The translations under genes were made by a program, and so were the position numbers. 64,000 nt of DNA from the NCBI RefSeq assembly GCF_023195775.1, contig NZ_CP096205.1, positions 3,369,001 through 3,433,000 on the forward strand, in the 5' to 3' direction. This document shows positions 28,239 through 37,034 of this stretch, one piece after another (position 1 is the stretch's first letter; every line of letters starts with the position of its first letter). The notes beneath the pieces are model-generated. The model saw only the letters and a program-made list of their open reading frames with translations. It was not told the origin of the DNA and searched no databases. This DNA is from Flavobacterium azooxidireducens. GTDB lineage: Bacteria > Bacteroidota > Bacteroidia > Flavobacteriales > Flavobacteriaceae.

Positions 28239-28339
28239 TTTTTTTATTTTTTATAATTTCTTATAGAAGAATAAGTTAGTTTAGCTTCGTCATTAAAAAT
28301 CAAAAGAAATACATCAACAAATACATCAAACGATTGTTT

Positions 28340-28355
28340 TGGCATACAAATTGAA
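28340..28355 (+). promoter_or_regulatory. Possible sigma-54 promoter upstream of the SIMPL gene
   Basis: TGGCATACAAATTGAA fits the -24/-12 pattern TGGCAY-N5-TTGCW with exact spacing; only the C of TTGC is replaced by A. The start codon is 28 bases downstream. No TAnnTTTG box is seen here. Confidence 0.4.
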
Positions 28356-28383
28356 TGTTTTCTGAAAAATAAACCTAATCAAT

Positions 28384-29070
28384 ATGAAAAAGTCAATTAT
28401 TATTTTATTAACGTTAGTAGCTACGTCAATGAATGCACAAGAAAACAAAATTGTTCCTCAGATTTCCGTTTCCGGAGAAGGAAAAGTAAAAGTTGCTCCA
28501 GACCAAGTTGTCATCAATTTAGGTGTTCAAAACACTGGGAAAGATGCAGCTGAAGTAAAAAAAATGAACGATGAAACAGTGGATAAAGTGGTGAAGTATA
28601 TCAAAAAATTTGGTATTCCAACTTCCGATTTTCAAACTACAAATGTGAGTTTATACAAATCGTATGATTATGAAAAAAAGAAACATAATTTTCAAGCGTC
28701 ACAATCCATCACAATTACTTTAAAAGACATCAAAAAATATGATGAATTAATGATGGGATTGGTTGACACGGGAATTAATAACATTAATGGTGTAGAGTTT
28801 AAATCATCTAAATTAGAAGAGCACAAAGTAACTGCCAGAAAACAAGCTGTTTTGGATGCTAAGAAAAAAGCGGAAGATTTTGCATCTGCTTTAAATCAAA
28901 AAGTTGGGAAAGCAATCTTGATTACGGATAATTCTCAACCGATGTATCAACCACAAATGTACAGAAATGTGATGATGAAAGCAGAAGCGATGGATTCTTC
29001 TCAAGAAACCTTAGCTATTGGTGAAATTGAAATTTTAACTAACATTAATGTGACATTTATGTTAGAATAA
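28384..29070 (+). CDS. Exported SIMPL-domain (DUF541) protein
   Basis: 228 residues: signal peptide (1-19, ending SMNAQ) followed by one SIMPL/DUF541 domain (PQISVSGEGKVKVAPDQVVINLGVQ ... ARKQAVLDAKKKAEDFASALNQKVGKA ... INVTFML). The family is exported and oligomeric; relatives include BP26 of Brucella and E. coli YggE, which affects oxidative stress tolerance. The exact activity is unknown. Monocistronic, with a possible sigma-54 promoter and a strong bidirectional terminator. Confidence 0.93.
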   Translation: MKKSIIILLTLVATSMNAQENKIVPQISVSGEGKVKVAPDQVVINLGVQNTGKDAAEVKKMNDETVDKVVKYIKKFGIPTSDFQTTNVSLYKSYDYEKKKHNFQASQSITITLKDIKKYDELMMGLVDTGINNINGVEFKSSKLEEHKVTARKQAVLDAKKKAEDFASALNQKVGKAILITDNSQPMYQPQMYRNVMMKAEAMDSSQETLAIGEIEILTNINVTFMLE

Positions 29071-29090
29071 CAAAAAATAAACCAAAATTT

Positions 29091-29124
29091 AAAAACCACG
29101 AATTCAATTGATTTCGTGGTTTTT
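29091..29124. terminator. Bidirectional terminator between SIMPL gene and antiporter gene
   Basis: AAAAACCACGAA (29091-29102) pairs with TTCGTGGTTTTT (29113-29124) with a 10-base loop; T tracts on both strands serve the two convergent genes. Confidence 0.9.
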
Positions 29125-29132
29125 TATGAAAA

Positions 29133-31004
29133 TTATTCTGAAATCTGTTTTTTCAAATGTTCACTATCCCAAGCATGGTCCGTTGCTGAAAAATTGATAA
29201 GCATGTCACTTTTTAATAATTGTTCCTGCATTTCAATTTCGTCTTTCACTGTGGCCAAGTAAGCCATTTTATCATGTCGTTTGGCGGCTAATTTTCGAAT
29301 GGCAGCTTCGTCATATTTGATAAAACGCTGTCCTTGTCGAGTAGCAGAATATTTTCTGTGCCCAAGTTGCGTCAACGCATCAACGCCTAAATGAACGGCA
29401 GTATAAAGGGTTTCACGGTAAATTTTATCAACGCCATGATCAATTAATTCATACGCATCCACTCGATTTCTGGCTCGGGTTAAAATGTTCAGGTGTGGAA
29501 AATGTTTCCGCAAAATTTCAACCACACTTAAATTTACTTCCGGATTATCAATGGCGGCAATAAAAATTTTGGCATCTTCGGCTCCGGCTGCTTTGAGTAA
29601 TTCTAATCGAGTAGCATCGCCATAATAAACTTTAAAGCCCATTTTACGGAGTAAATCAACGCGATCTGAATCATGATCTAAAATGGTTGCACTTACTCCA
29701 TTTGCACGTAGCAAACGACCAATTGTACTTCCAAAATGTCCAAATCCGGCAATGATAACTTCGTTATGTTCATCAATTTCATCCTGTTTTCTATCTTCTT
29801 TTTCTTTAACTCCAAAATAAGGATCTATCCATTTTTCATTAATTAAAAGTAAAAAAGGAGTCGAAAGCATACTCAATGCAATAATTGCCATCATTTGATT
29901 GGCTAAAATATTTGGTAAAATATTCAATTGCATGGAGAAACTCAGAATTACAAATCCAAATTCACCGGCTTGACTTAATCCAAAAGAAAATAATAAATTT
30001 TGGTCATTACTTTTTTTATAAAATTTTCCTATTCCAAAAAGCACAAAAAACTTGACCGCTGTAAAAATTGCTCCAAAAACTAGTATAAATATTGGATTTT
30101 CAATAATTAATTTAAAGTTGATGGAAGCACCAACGCCAATAAAAAATAAACCTAACAGCAATCCTTTAAATGGAGCAATATCGCCTTCCAACTCATGTCT
30201 GAATTCTGAATTAGCTAATACAACTCCGGCTAAAAAAGCACCAAGAGCCGGACTTAATCCAACCATTTGCATTAAATAGGAAACCGCAACTACCAACAAA
30301 AGAGCCGAAGCAGTAAATAATTCTTGCAAACGCGTTTTGGCAACCATTCGAAGAACAGGAATTACCAACAATCTTCCACTAAAATAAACAGCAATAATTG
30401 TTGCTGTAACAATAACTGTTTGAATCCAAGCATCAAAATCGGATATTAATGAAGAATGCAAATTCTCTGCCTCAACAGTACTTCCCGAAACCATTAGCGG
30501 AATAATCGCCAAAATTGGAATCACAGCAATATCTTGAAAAAGTAAAACGGCAAAAGAAGATCTTCCCATCGAAGTTTGCGAAAGTCCTTTTTCTTTTAAA
30601 GTTTGTAAAACAATCGCAGTGGAGGAAAGCGAAAGTGCCAAAGCAATAACAACCGTGGTTTGCCAAGACCAATCTAAGAAAAGTTGACAAAGTATAAATA
30701 TGACAATCGCACTTCCAATTAATTGCATAGAACCCATTCCGAGGATGAATTTTCGCATCTTCCAGAATTTGTAGGGATCAAGCTCCAATCCGATAAGGAA
30801 TAGCATCATAACCACACCAAATTCGGCAAAATGCATGATGTCTTCACCTTCGTTACCAATATAACCTAACACAAACGGACCAATAAAAATTCCTGCAAAA
30901 AGATAGCCTAAGATGGAACTTAATCCCAATTTTTTAGCTATCGGAACACAAACAATGGCCGAAGTTAAATAGATGATGGCTTGTATAAAAAATCCGTTAT
31001 CCAT
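29133..31004 (-). CDS. CPA2 family cation:proton antiporter, KefB/KefC-like, with RCK domain
   Basis: 623 residues, close to the length of E. coli KefC (620). About 12-13 membrane helices (1-390) include the CPA2 segments LGYLFAGIFIGPFVLGYIG, FGVVMMLFLIGLELDP and GLSPALGAFLAGVVLA. The C-terminal RCK/TrkA-N domain begins at NEVIIAGFGHFGSTIGRLL (nucleotide-binding GxGxxG). It should exchange K+ or Na+ for protons and be gated through the RCK domain. The oxidoreductase gene upstream overlaps it by 8 bases, as in kefF-kefC. Confidence 0.94.
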   Translation of the reverse strand: MDNGFFIQAIIYLTSAIVCVPIAKKLGLSSILGYLFAGIFIGPFVLGYIGNEGEDIMHFAEFGVVMMLFLIGLELDPYKFWKMRKFILGMGSMQLIGSAIVIFILCQLFLDWSWQTTVVIALALSLSSTAIVLQTLKEKGLSQTSMGRSSFAVLLFQDIAVIPILAIIPLMVSGSTVEAENLHSSLISDFDAWIQTVIVTATIIAVYFSGRLLVIPVLRMVAKTRLQELFTASALLLVVAVSYLMQMVGLSPALGAFLAGVVLANSEFRHELEGDIAPFKGLLLGLFFIGVGASINFKLIIENPIFILVFGAIFTAVKFFVLFGIGKFYKKSNDQNLLFSFGLSQAGEFGFVILSFSMQLNILPNILANQMMAIIALSMLSTPFLLLINEKWIDPYFGVKEKEDRKQDEIDEHNEVIIAGFGHFGSTIGRLLRANGVSATILDHDSDRVDLLRKMGFKVYYGDATRLELLKAAGAEDAKIFIAAIDNPEVNLSVVEILRKHFPHLNILTRARNRVDAYELIDHGVDKIYRETLYTAVHLGVDALTQLGHRKYSATRQGQRFIKYDEAAIRKLAAKRHDKMAYLATVKDEIEMQEQLLKSDMLINFSATDHAWDSEHLKKQISE

Positions 31005-31608
31005 TTGATTTTATTTTTAAAAACCATTCATTCATATAGAAATTACTATTGATTTCTTCTGAATTGATTTCGTTTTTGGTCAGAAAAAGTAATAATTCAG
31101 CGTATGTTTTAGCATGATTAATTGCTTCTTCTTCATTCATTTTATGGGTTCCATGCACAACAAATGGCGGAAGATAAATCATATTGCACACTTTTGCGGT
31201 TTGATTAAATGGTTCTAATAAATCCGGGATTGTAAAACGATCTCGTCCGGTTTCGCAGTAATTTTCTTTTAAACCACCGGTCGTAATTGCCTGAAAAATC
31301 ATTTTATTTTGCAATGCTTTCCCTTTTTTGCCGTAAGCCCAATCATATTCTAAAACCATGTCTATCCATTGTTTGAGCAATGGCGGACAACTATACCAGT
31401 ACAAAGGATGATGCCAAATGATAATATCGTGCTTTTCAAGCAAGGCTTGTTCTCTTTTTACGTCGATATCAAATTCAGGATATTCTTCATATAAATCATG
31501 AAAAGTAATGTGGTTTGACTTTGGAATATGACTAACCAATGTTTGATTCACAAACGACTTTTCATACAAAGGATGAGCAAATAGAATTAATATTTTATTT
31601 TGTGGCAT
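30997..31608 (-). CDS. KefF/KefG-like NAD(P)H:quinone oxidoreductase, flavodoxin fold
   Basis: 203 residues from the ATG at 31608. Flavodoxin-2 family features: ILFAHPLYEKSFVNQTL, IIWHHPLYWYSCPPLLKQW, VLEYDWAYGKKGKAL and FQAITTGGLKENY. In proteobacteria such proteins are subunits that activate Kef K+ efflux channels and reduce quinones. The gene overlaps the antiporter by 8 bases, so coupled synthesis and a complex are likely. Confidence 0.92.
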   Translation of the reverse strand: MPQNKILILFAHPLYEKSFVNQTLVSHIPKSNHITFHDLYEEYPEFDIDVKREQALLEKHDIIIWHHPLYWYSCPPLLKQWIDMVLEYDWAYGKKGKALQNKMIFQAITTGGLKENYCETGRDRFTIPDLLEPFNQTAKVCNMIYLPPFVVHGTHKMNEEEAINHAKTYAELLLFLTKNEINSEEINSNFYMNEWFLKIKSNG

Positions 31609-31665
31609 GCTCAAAACTACAACTTTTTTTCAATAAAAAAGCAATGCAACTTTAACAAAATAAGA

Positions 31666-33012
31666 TTAAATTCCCAAATAATTGGATGGTGTGATTTGAA
31701 GTAATTCCGCTTTAATTTCATTAGAAACTTCTAATGTTTCGATAAAAGCATGAATGGTTTTTTGATTCATCACTTCATTGGTTCTGGTTAAACCTTTCAA
31801 CGCTTCATACGGATTTGGATAACCTTCTCTACGTAAAATGGTTTGAATTGCTTCGGCTACAACAGCCCAATTTCGTTCTAAATCTTCTTCTAATTTGGAT
31901 GGATTTAATAACAATTTATCTAATCCTTTTAAAGTGGCTTCAAAACCAATTAATGTATGACCGATTGGTACTCCGATGTTTCGTAAAACGGTACTGTCGG
32001 TTAAATCTCTTTGCAAACGAGAAAGTGGCAATTTGGCAGAAAGATGTTCAAAAATTGCATTGGCAATACCTAAATTTCCTTCCGAATTTTCAAAATCAAT
32101 TGGGTTTACTTTATGTGGCATAGCCGATGAACCAATTTCTCCGGCTTTGATTTTTTGTTTGAAATAATCCATAGAAACATACGTCCAAATGTCTCTGTCT
32201 AAATCAATTAAAATGGTATTGATTCTCTTTAAACAATCAAAATAAGCAGCAATATGATCGTAATGTTCAATTTGAGTGGTTGGGAAAGAATGATGAAGTC
32301 CTAATGTATCCTCAACAAATTGAGTTCCGAATTTTTTCCAATCAATTTGAGGATAAGCCACATGGTGAGCATTATAATTTCCGGTTGCACCACCAAATTT
32401 TGCTGCAAAAGGAATATTGAATAACTGACGCATTTGTTCTTCTAAACGTTCTACAAAAACACCAAATTCTTTTCCTAAGCGGGTAGGAGAGGCAGGCTGC
32501 CCGTGTGTGCGTGCAAGCATTGGAACATCTCTCCATTCCTGACTCAAGTCTTTTAATTTTGAAATGACATTGACTAAAAGTGGTAAATATACTTTTTCAA
32601 AACTCTCTTTCACAGAAAGCGGAATCGCTGTATTATTGATGTCTTGTGACGTTAACCCAAAATGAATAAATTCTTTGTGATTTTCTAAACCTAATTTGTC
32701 AAATCCATTTTTGATAAAATATTCAACTGCTTTTACATCGTGATTGGTCGTTTTTTCAATTTCTTTGATAGATAAGGCATCTTCAGTTGAAAAATTCCGA
32801 TACAAATCTCTCAGTTTTTCATAAACACTTGCATCAACCGATTTTAATTGTGGTAAAGGAAGTTGACAAAGAGCAATAAAATATTCAATTTCAACCAAAA
32901 CTCTGTATTTTATTAGAGCTTCTTCTGAAAAGTAAGCTGCTAACGAAACGGTTTTATTGCGGTATCTTCCGTCTATTGGAGAAATGGCGTTAAGTTCATT
33001 TAAAGGATGCAT
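31666..33012 (-). CDS. purB: Adenylosuccinate lyase
   Basis: 448 residues of the fumarase/aspartase superfamily. The signature loop GSSAMPHKVNPIDFENSEGN is intact, as are TSQDINNTAIPL and ARTHGQPASPTRLGKE. PurB acts twice in purine synthesis: SAICAR to AICAR and adenylosuccinate to AMP, releasing fumarate. The N-terminus LNELNAISPIDGRYRNKT is typical of the E. coli-like PurB subfamily. No other pur genes are adjacent; transcribed alone. Confidence 0.98.
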   Translation of the reverse strand: MHPLNELNAISPIDGRYRNKTVSLAAYFSEEALIKYRVLVEIEYFIALCQLPLPQLKSVDASVYEKLRDLYRNFSTEDALSIKEIEKTTNHDVKAVEYFIKNGFDKLGLENHKEFIHFGLTSQDINNTAIPLSVKESFEKVYLPLLVNVISKLKDLSQEWRDVPMLARTHGQPASPTRLGKEFGVFVERLEEQMRQLFNIPFAAKFGGATGNYNAHHVAYPQIDWKKFGTQFVEDTLGLHHSFPTTQIEHYDHIAAYFDCLKRINTILIDLDRDIWTYVSMDYFKQKIKAGEIGSSAMPHKVNPIDFENSEGNLGIANAIFEHLSAKLPLSRLQRDLTDSTVLRNIGVPIGHTLIGFEATLKGLDKLLLNPSKLEEDLERNWAVVAEAIQTILRREGYPNPYEALKGLTRTNEVMNQKTIHAFIETLEVSNEIKAELLQITPSNYLGI

Positions 33013-33119
33013 AGTAGTTGTGTTGTTGGGTTGATTTTCTGAATTTGTCAGGTTTTATTCGAAGTGCAAATATAGTTTTTATAGTCAAGAAAAGGAAATG
33101 AAAAAGTTTGTTCAATATG

Positions 33120-33149
33120 TTGTTTTTTTATAAAAATAGAGTAATATTG
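33120..33149 (+). promoter_or_regulatory. Promoter TTG-N19-TAATATTG ahead of the DoxX gene
   Basis: TTG at 33120-33122 and TAATATTG at 33142-33149 are 19 bases apart (one mismatch to TAnnTTTG). It lies 36 bases before the ATG at 33186 and rules out the in-frame ATG at 33108. Confidence 0.5.
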
Positions 33150-33185
33150 CAATTGCAATTTAGATTAATTAAAAATAAAAAAAAC

Positions 33186-33590
33186 ATGAAGAGAGGTTTT
33201 GAACTTTTGATTGTTGTGTTAAGCATCATTTTAGGACTATTTTTTATTTACAAAGGAGTGAATAAACATTTTTTGTCACCTTGTAAAGTGTATGACGAAA
33301 CTAGTACAATTCCGTTAGTATATCAGCAGGTTATTACCGGAATGTGTCAGTCAGGAATGTTAAAAGTAGTTGGATTTTTTCAGGTTTTGTCTGGAATTTT
33401 GTTGCTTATTCCGAGAACCAGATTATTAGGAGCAATTGTTTTATTACCTATTATATTCAATATTTTTATTCTTCATTTGTTTTTGGATAACAGACCGGAA
33501 GAATTGGTTGAAACCGGAATTCCGTTAGCTTTTACACTTATAATTATCGGATTTTATTACAAAGTTTGGAAGAATATTTTCTTAAAATAA
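33186..33590 (+). CDS. Small DoxX-like membrane protein
   Basis: 134 residues with four hydrophobic segments (LLIVVLSIILGLFFIY, VVGFFQVLSGILLLI, LLGAIVLLPIIFNIFILH, AFTLIIIGFYY). The order G-F-x-Q-x-x-x-G and PRTRLLGAIVLLPI resembles DoxX/DUF6041-type proteins. Start at 33186 chosen from the promoter. Function unknown; some relatives work in redox or sulfur metabolism. Its stop directly abuts the stop of the convergent sirtuin gene. Confidence 0.75.
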   Translation: MKRGFELLIVVLSIILGLFFIYKGVNKHFLSPCKVYDETSTIPLVYQQVITGMCQSGMLKVVGFFQVLSGILLLIPRTRLLGAIVLLPIIFNIFILHLFLDNRPEELVETGIPLAFTLIIIGFYYKVWKNIFLK

Positions 33591-34280
33591 TTATTTCAAC
33601 AGCAATAATCGCTCTTTCAACATCATCATTCCTTCTGAACCGGAAAGCGGAATAATTTCTAACGGATTCGCTAATTGAACAACACTTGCCGGTTTTGGAT
33701 CGATATAAAAAACTGGTGTTTCAGGTCGAGTGTAATGCATAATTCCTGCTGCAGGATAAACTTGAAGCGAAGTGCCAATAACAATGAAATAGTCTGCTAC
33801 TTCAGCTAAATCAATCGCTTCTTCAATGGCAGGAACATCTTCGCCAAACCAAACAATATGAGGTCGCATTTGGTTTCCGTTAGGATCTTTATGAGCAGAG
33901 GTTAAATCGTCATTCCAATCTAAAATATAATTTTCATCATTTGTGCTTTTTACTTTTAAAAGTTCGCCATGTAAATGTAAAACTTTGGTGCTTCCTGCTT
34001 TTTCATGTAAATTATCTACGTTTTGAGTGATGATATGCACATCAAAATATTTTTCTAATTCGGCTAAAATATAATGCCCTTGATTGGGTTGCACTTCAAG
34101 CAATTGCTTTCTTCTTTTGTTATAAAAATCTAATACTAATTCGGGATTATTATTCCAACCCAAAGGTGAAGCCACTTCCATGATGTCATGGCCTTCCCAC
34201 AGTCCGTATGCATCACGAAAGGTTTTGATACCACTTTCGGCACTAATTCCGGCTCCGCTTAAAACTACTAATTTTTTCAT
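33591..34280 (-). CDS. cobB: Sirtuin-family NAD-dependent protein deacylase lacking the zinc cysteines
   Basis: 229 residues. NAD-binding and catalytic motifs are present: GAGISAESGIKTFRD (10-23), TQNVDNLHEKAGS (85-97), the catalytic histidine H104 in LHLHGEL, and GTSLQVYPAAGI. Y53 and R56 in FYNKRRKQL match the Tyr/Arg pair that gives E. coli CobB and human SIRT5 affinity for succinyl or malonyl lysine. The region between HLHGEL and RPHIVWFGE contains no cysteine, so the usual four-cysteine zinc site is absent. A deacylase/desuccinylase role is likely but needs the fold to be stable without zinc. Confidence 0.92.
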   Translation of the reverse strand: MKKLVVLSGAGISAESGIKTFRDAYGLWEGHDIMEVASPLGWNNNPELVLDFYNKRRKQLLEVQPNQGHYILAELEKYFDVHIITQNVDNLHEKAGSTKVLHLHGELLKVKSTNDENYILDWNDDLTSAHKDPNGNQMRPHIVWFGEDVPAIEEAIDLAEVADYFIVIGTSLQVYPAAGIMHYTRPETPVFYIDPKPASVVQLANPLEIIPLSGSEGMMMLKERLLLLK

Positions 34281-34290
34281 ACGTAAAAAG

Positions 34291-34315
34291 AAACCCTCTC
34301 AATGTGAAAGGGTTT
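34291..34315 (-). terminator. Terminator hairpin after the sigma/anti-sigma operon
   Basis: AAACCCT and AGGGTTT arms with an 11-base loop. Read on the minus strand it is followed by a T-rich stretch, after the anti-sigma gene and before the sirtuin start. Confidence 0.6.
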
Positions 34316-34329
34316 TGAAATATAAATTT

Positions 34330-35127
34330 TTATACTTTTCCTAAGGTGTACAACTGCTCTAAAGTTGGACTTACACTTCCACCGGCGGGTTCGAGCGTGA
34401 TTCCGAAGGCTTCGGCTTCTACAACATTATCCACAGCGAAGATTCGTTTATTATCTCCTTTAAAGTCATCCAAGAGACCAATGCTTAATGGTGTTAAAGG
34501 GTTTAATTTTAAAGCCCAAACTTGATACACATATCCTTCCGGTGGTTCCGGTAAACCGGCTCCGTCTACATAAACTGTTTGGGTTTCCTGATTCCAATAT
34601 ACTTTTGCAAATGATGTTGGCGAAACTTCCTGACCAGCTAACGGAACAATAGTATTTTTTGGATCTCTAACCAATGCAAGAGCTTCTTCGTTTGCTTTGT
34701 TTTTCAATTCCAAATCAACAACGGCTTCTTGTAATTTACCTTTTTCTTTTTCGATGTTTGCAATAGCTTCTTTTTTACCTTCAACTTGTTGGTATAAATA
34801 GCCGCCTCCCACAAGGAAAACAATTGCGGCCGCCCATCCAAGGTATTGACTGAAATTTGCTTTTCGTTTTGTTTCCGGTTTCAATTCAACAACTTTGGTC
34901 GTGTCACCAAAAATTTGTTGTTTGATGGCTTCATAGTTTTTGCCGGACAAACGAGGTGCAACGCTTCCTGACAGATAAACCATTGCGTTTTCAATCTCAA
35001 TGATTTCCGCTTTAATTTCCGCATGTTGTTTGGCCATCTTTACGACCTCTTCAATTTCGGAGTCGTTTAGTTTACCGTAGACATACAATTCCAGAATTCC
35101 TGATTCTATATACTCTTGTGTACTCAT
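34330..35127 (-). CDS. Anti-sigma factor, RskA type, single-pass membrane protein
   Basis: 265 residues. The N-terminal ~90 residues form the sigma-binding part (IESGILELYVYGKLNDSEIEEVVKMA). One membrane segment (YLGWAAAIVFLVGGGYLY) is followed by a coiled-coil stretch and a C-terminal RskA domain (VYVDGAGLPEPPEGYVYQVWAL ... AFGITLEPAGGSVSPTLEQLY). It should hold the ECF sigma factor encoded just upstream at the inner membrane until a signal releases it. The start overlaps the sigma stop by 4 bases (ATGA), giving coupled, balanced synthesis. Confidence 0.94.
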   Translation of the reverse strand: MSTQEYIESGILELYVYGKLNDSEIEEVVKMAKQHAEIKAEIIEIENAMVYLSGSVAPRLSGKNYEAIKQQIFGDTTKVVELKPETKRKANFSQYLGWAAAIVFLVGGGYLYQQVEGKKEAIANIEKEKGKLQEAVVDLELKNKANEEALALVRDPKNTIVPLAGQEVSPTSFAKVYWNQETQTVYVDGAGLPEPPEGYVYQVWALKLNPLTPLSIGLLDDFKGDNKRIFAVDNVVEAEAFGITLEPAGGSVSPTLEQLYTLGKV

Positions 35128-35657
35128 GATACTTGTAATAAGTTTCTTAATTCGTTAATACAGTTTCTGTTTTGTGTTTTAACGGTTCCTAACGGAATTT
35201 CGAGTTCGTCTGACGCTTCTTGTTGGGTGAATCCTTTGAAGAATAATAAGTCGATAATCTTAATGCATTTAGGTTTTAATTTTTTAACAAATTCTTGAAT
35301 CCCGATGGAATCAATCTTATTGTTCAGTCTTGTGTTATCGTCAAGTAGATGTACGAAATTATCTGCCGATAGGTTTTTTTGACTATTGTTAAATCCTTTA
35401 GAACGAAGTTTGTCGATGGAACTATTTCGAGCAATATTGACAATCCAGGTGTAGAACCGACCCTTGTCTTCGCTGTAAGAATCGATGTTTTTCCAGATTT
35501 TTACAAATACATCTTGGAGAACATCTTCGGCTTCTTCACGTTCTTTAATTAAGTTACTAATTACACCAAAGAGACTTTTTGAGTACATGTCATACAAAAG
35601 TGTGAACGCCCTATCATCTTTTTTGTAAATTAGGGGCAATAATTCTTCTTGTGTCAT
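35124..35657 (-). CDS. ECF-type RNA polymerase sigma factor
   Basis: 177 residues from the ATG at 35657. Region 2 (AFTLLYDMYSKSLFGVISNL...EEAEDVLQDVFVKIWKNID...RFYTWIVNIARNSSIDKLR) and region 4 (IIDLLFFKGFTQQEASDELEIPLGTVKTQNRN) are complete. It directs polymerase to stress promoters under control of the membrane anti-sigma factor downstream. It is divergent from trmH with a 58-base gap, so the two promoters overlap or lie back to back. Confidence 0.95.
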   Translation of the reverse strand: MTQEELLPLIYKKDDRAFTLLYDMYSKSLFGVISNLIKEREEAEDVLQDVFVKIWKNIDSYSEDKGRFYTWIVNIARNSSIDKLRSKGFNNSQKNLSADNFVHLLDDNTRLNNKIDSIGIQEFVKKLKPKCIKIIDLLFFKGFTQQEASDELEIPLGTVKTQNRNCINELRNLLQVS

Positions 35658-35715
35658 ATTTAGCTTTTTTTGAAGTAGCCAAGATAACAACTTAAGATTT
35701 AAAAACCAATTTTGT

Positions 35716-36396
35716 ATGAATGAAATGATAAAAACGAATGAATACCTTATTTATCTAGAGGACTTTTTAACCGAAAACAGAAAAGCAAAGTTTTTAGAAG
35801 TACTACAATTTAGAACAAAACATTTTACGGTTGCTATTGAAGATGTTTTTCAAATGCATAATACGAGTGCTGTGATGCGAAGCTGTGATGTGTTTGGAAT
35901 TCAGGAACTTCATGTAGTAGAACAGAAATTTGGTAAAAGTATTGATGCAGAAATTGCGATGGGAGCTCAAAAATGGGTAGATGTACATCAATATCAAACG
36001 AATCAATCATGTATAAATGCTTTGAAAGAAAAAGGATATCAAATTGTAGCAACTTCGCCTCATATTGATTCGTGTTTGTTGGATGATTTTGATGTTTCTA
36101 AAAAATCAGCGTTGTTTTTTGGAACCGAACGTGATGGCTTATCGGAAGAAGTAATGGCTCAGGCCGATTGTTTTTTGAAAATTCCGATGGTGGGTTTTTC
36201 TGAAAGTTTGAATATTTCGGTGGCAGCGGCAATTATTTTACAAAATTTGACAAGTCGATTGCGAAATTCAGAATTAGATTGGAAATTGAGTGAAGAAGAA
36301 ATTTTTTTAAAACGAATTGATTGGGCTAAAAAATCGATTAAAGATATTGAAAGGATTGAGGAGAGGTTTATTCAATTATGCCAAAATCAAGAATAG
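35716..36396 (+). CDS. trmH: SpoU/TrmH family RNA 2'-O-methyltransferase
   Basis: 226 residues with the SPOUT knot: motif 1 AVMRSCDVFGIQELHV, motif 2 LFFGTERDGLSEEVMAQAD and motif 3 IPMVGFSESLNISVAAAII. The arrangement and length match TrmH, which methylates G18 of tRNA. Another RNA target of the SpoU family cannot be excluded. Start at 35716; a second ATG three codons later is possible. Confidence 0.9.
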   Translation: MNEMIKTNEYLIYLEDFLTENRKAKFLEVLQFRTKHFTVAIEDVFQMHNTSAVMRSCDVFGIQELHVVEQKFGKSIDAEIAMGAQKWVDVHQYQTNQSCINALKEKGYQIVATSPHIDSCLLDDFDVSKKSALFFGTERDGLSEEVMAQADCFLKIPMVGFSESLNISVAAAIILQNLTSRLRNSELDWKLSEEEIFLKRIDWAKKSIKDIERIEERFIQLCQNQE

Positions 36397-36421
36397 ATTT
36401 TCAAATTTATTTATAAATAGA

Positions 36422-36455
36422 AAAAGTTTATTGAAACTAATTTCAATAAACTTTT
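36422..36455. terminator. Bidirectional terminator, 15-bp perfect stem
   Basis: AAAAGTTTATTGAAA (36422-36436) and TTTCAATAAACTTTT (36441-36455) with a 4-base loop, between convergent trmH and the DUF4252 gene. Confidence 0.88.
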
Positions 36456-36524
36456 GGGAACATCATATTTTATAATACATCACAGTTGTTTTATCAACTA
36501 TTTTTGACTATTAAGCCATACTAA

Positions 36525-36962
36525 TTAACTCAATGAAAGTTGAAAAATAACCGATTCATTATCGCCGGAACCTTCCACAAACATTATGAGTTCTGAAATT
36601 TCATCTTTTTTTCCGGTTTTTACTAAAAATTCTACTTCTTTTCCGCCATCATTAATTCGCATTAATTCTTCAAATTCTTTAGATTTACGGTACTTTCCGG
36701 CAATTGCTTTCATTTCATTACGTTGCGTATTTCCGGTAGAAGTGTACATTTTAAATGATTTTATTCGGTCAATAAAATCCATTACTTTTTTGTCTTCAGT
36801 AGTCAAGTTTTTCTTGTCGGATACTTTTCCAATAAGTGAAAATAATCCTTTGCTTACTACAACTTTGGTTACATTTTCATCTTTTTCTAATTTTTCAAAA
36901 GATTGAGCAAAAGAAGAAATTGAGATAAAAAGAACAGCTAAAACACAAATTAAATTTTTCAT
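36525..36962 (-). CDS. Exported DUF4252 protein
   Basis: 145 residues with a signal peptide (1-19, ending SSFAQ) and a DUF4252 domain (VTKVVVSKGLFSLIGKV ... FDKIKSFKMYTSTG-like segment ... LVKTGKKDEISELIMFVEG). DUF4252 proteins of Bacteroidota often accompany ECF sigma factors, and here one lies two genes upstream on the same strand. Function unknown. It probably belongs to the same transcript as the 4-TM protein 72 bases upstream. Confidence 0.85.
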   Translation of the reverse strand: MKNLICVLAVLFISISSFAQSFEKLEKDENVTKVVVSKGLFSLIGKVSDKKNLTTEDKKVMDFIDRIKSFKMYTSTGNTQRNEMKAIAGKYRKSKEFEELMRINDGGKEVEFLVKTGKKDEISELIMFVEGSGDNESVIFQLSLS

Positions 36963-37034
36963 AATTGATTGTTTTTTGATTAATAATAAATTGAAGACGA
37001 ATCAATTGTATTATTGTAACATTCAATCTTAAAA

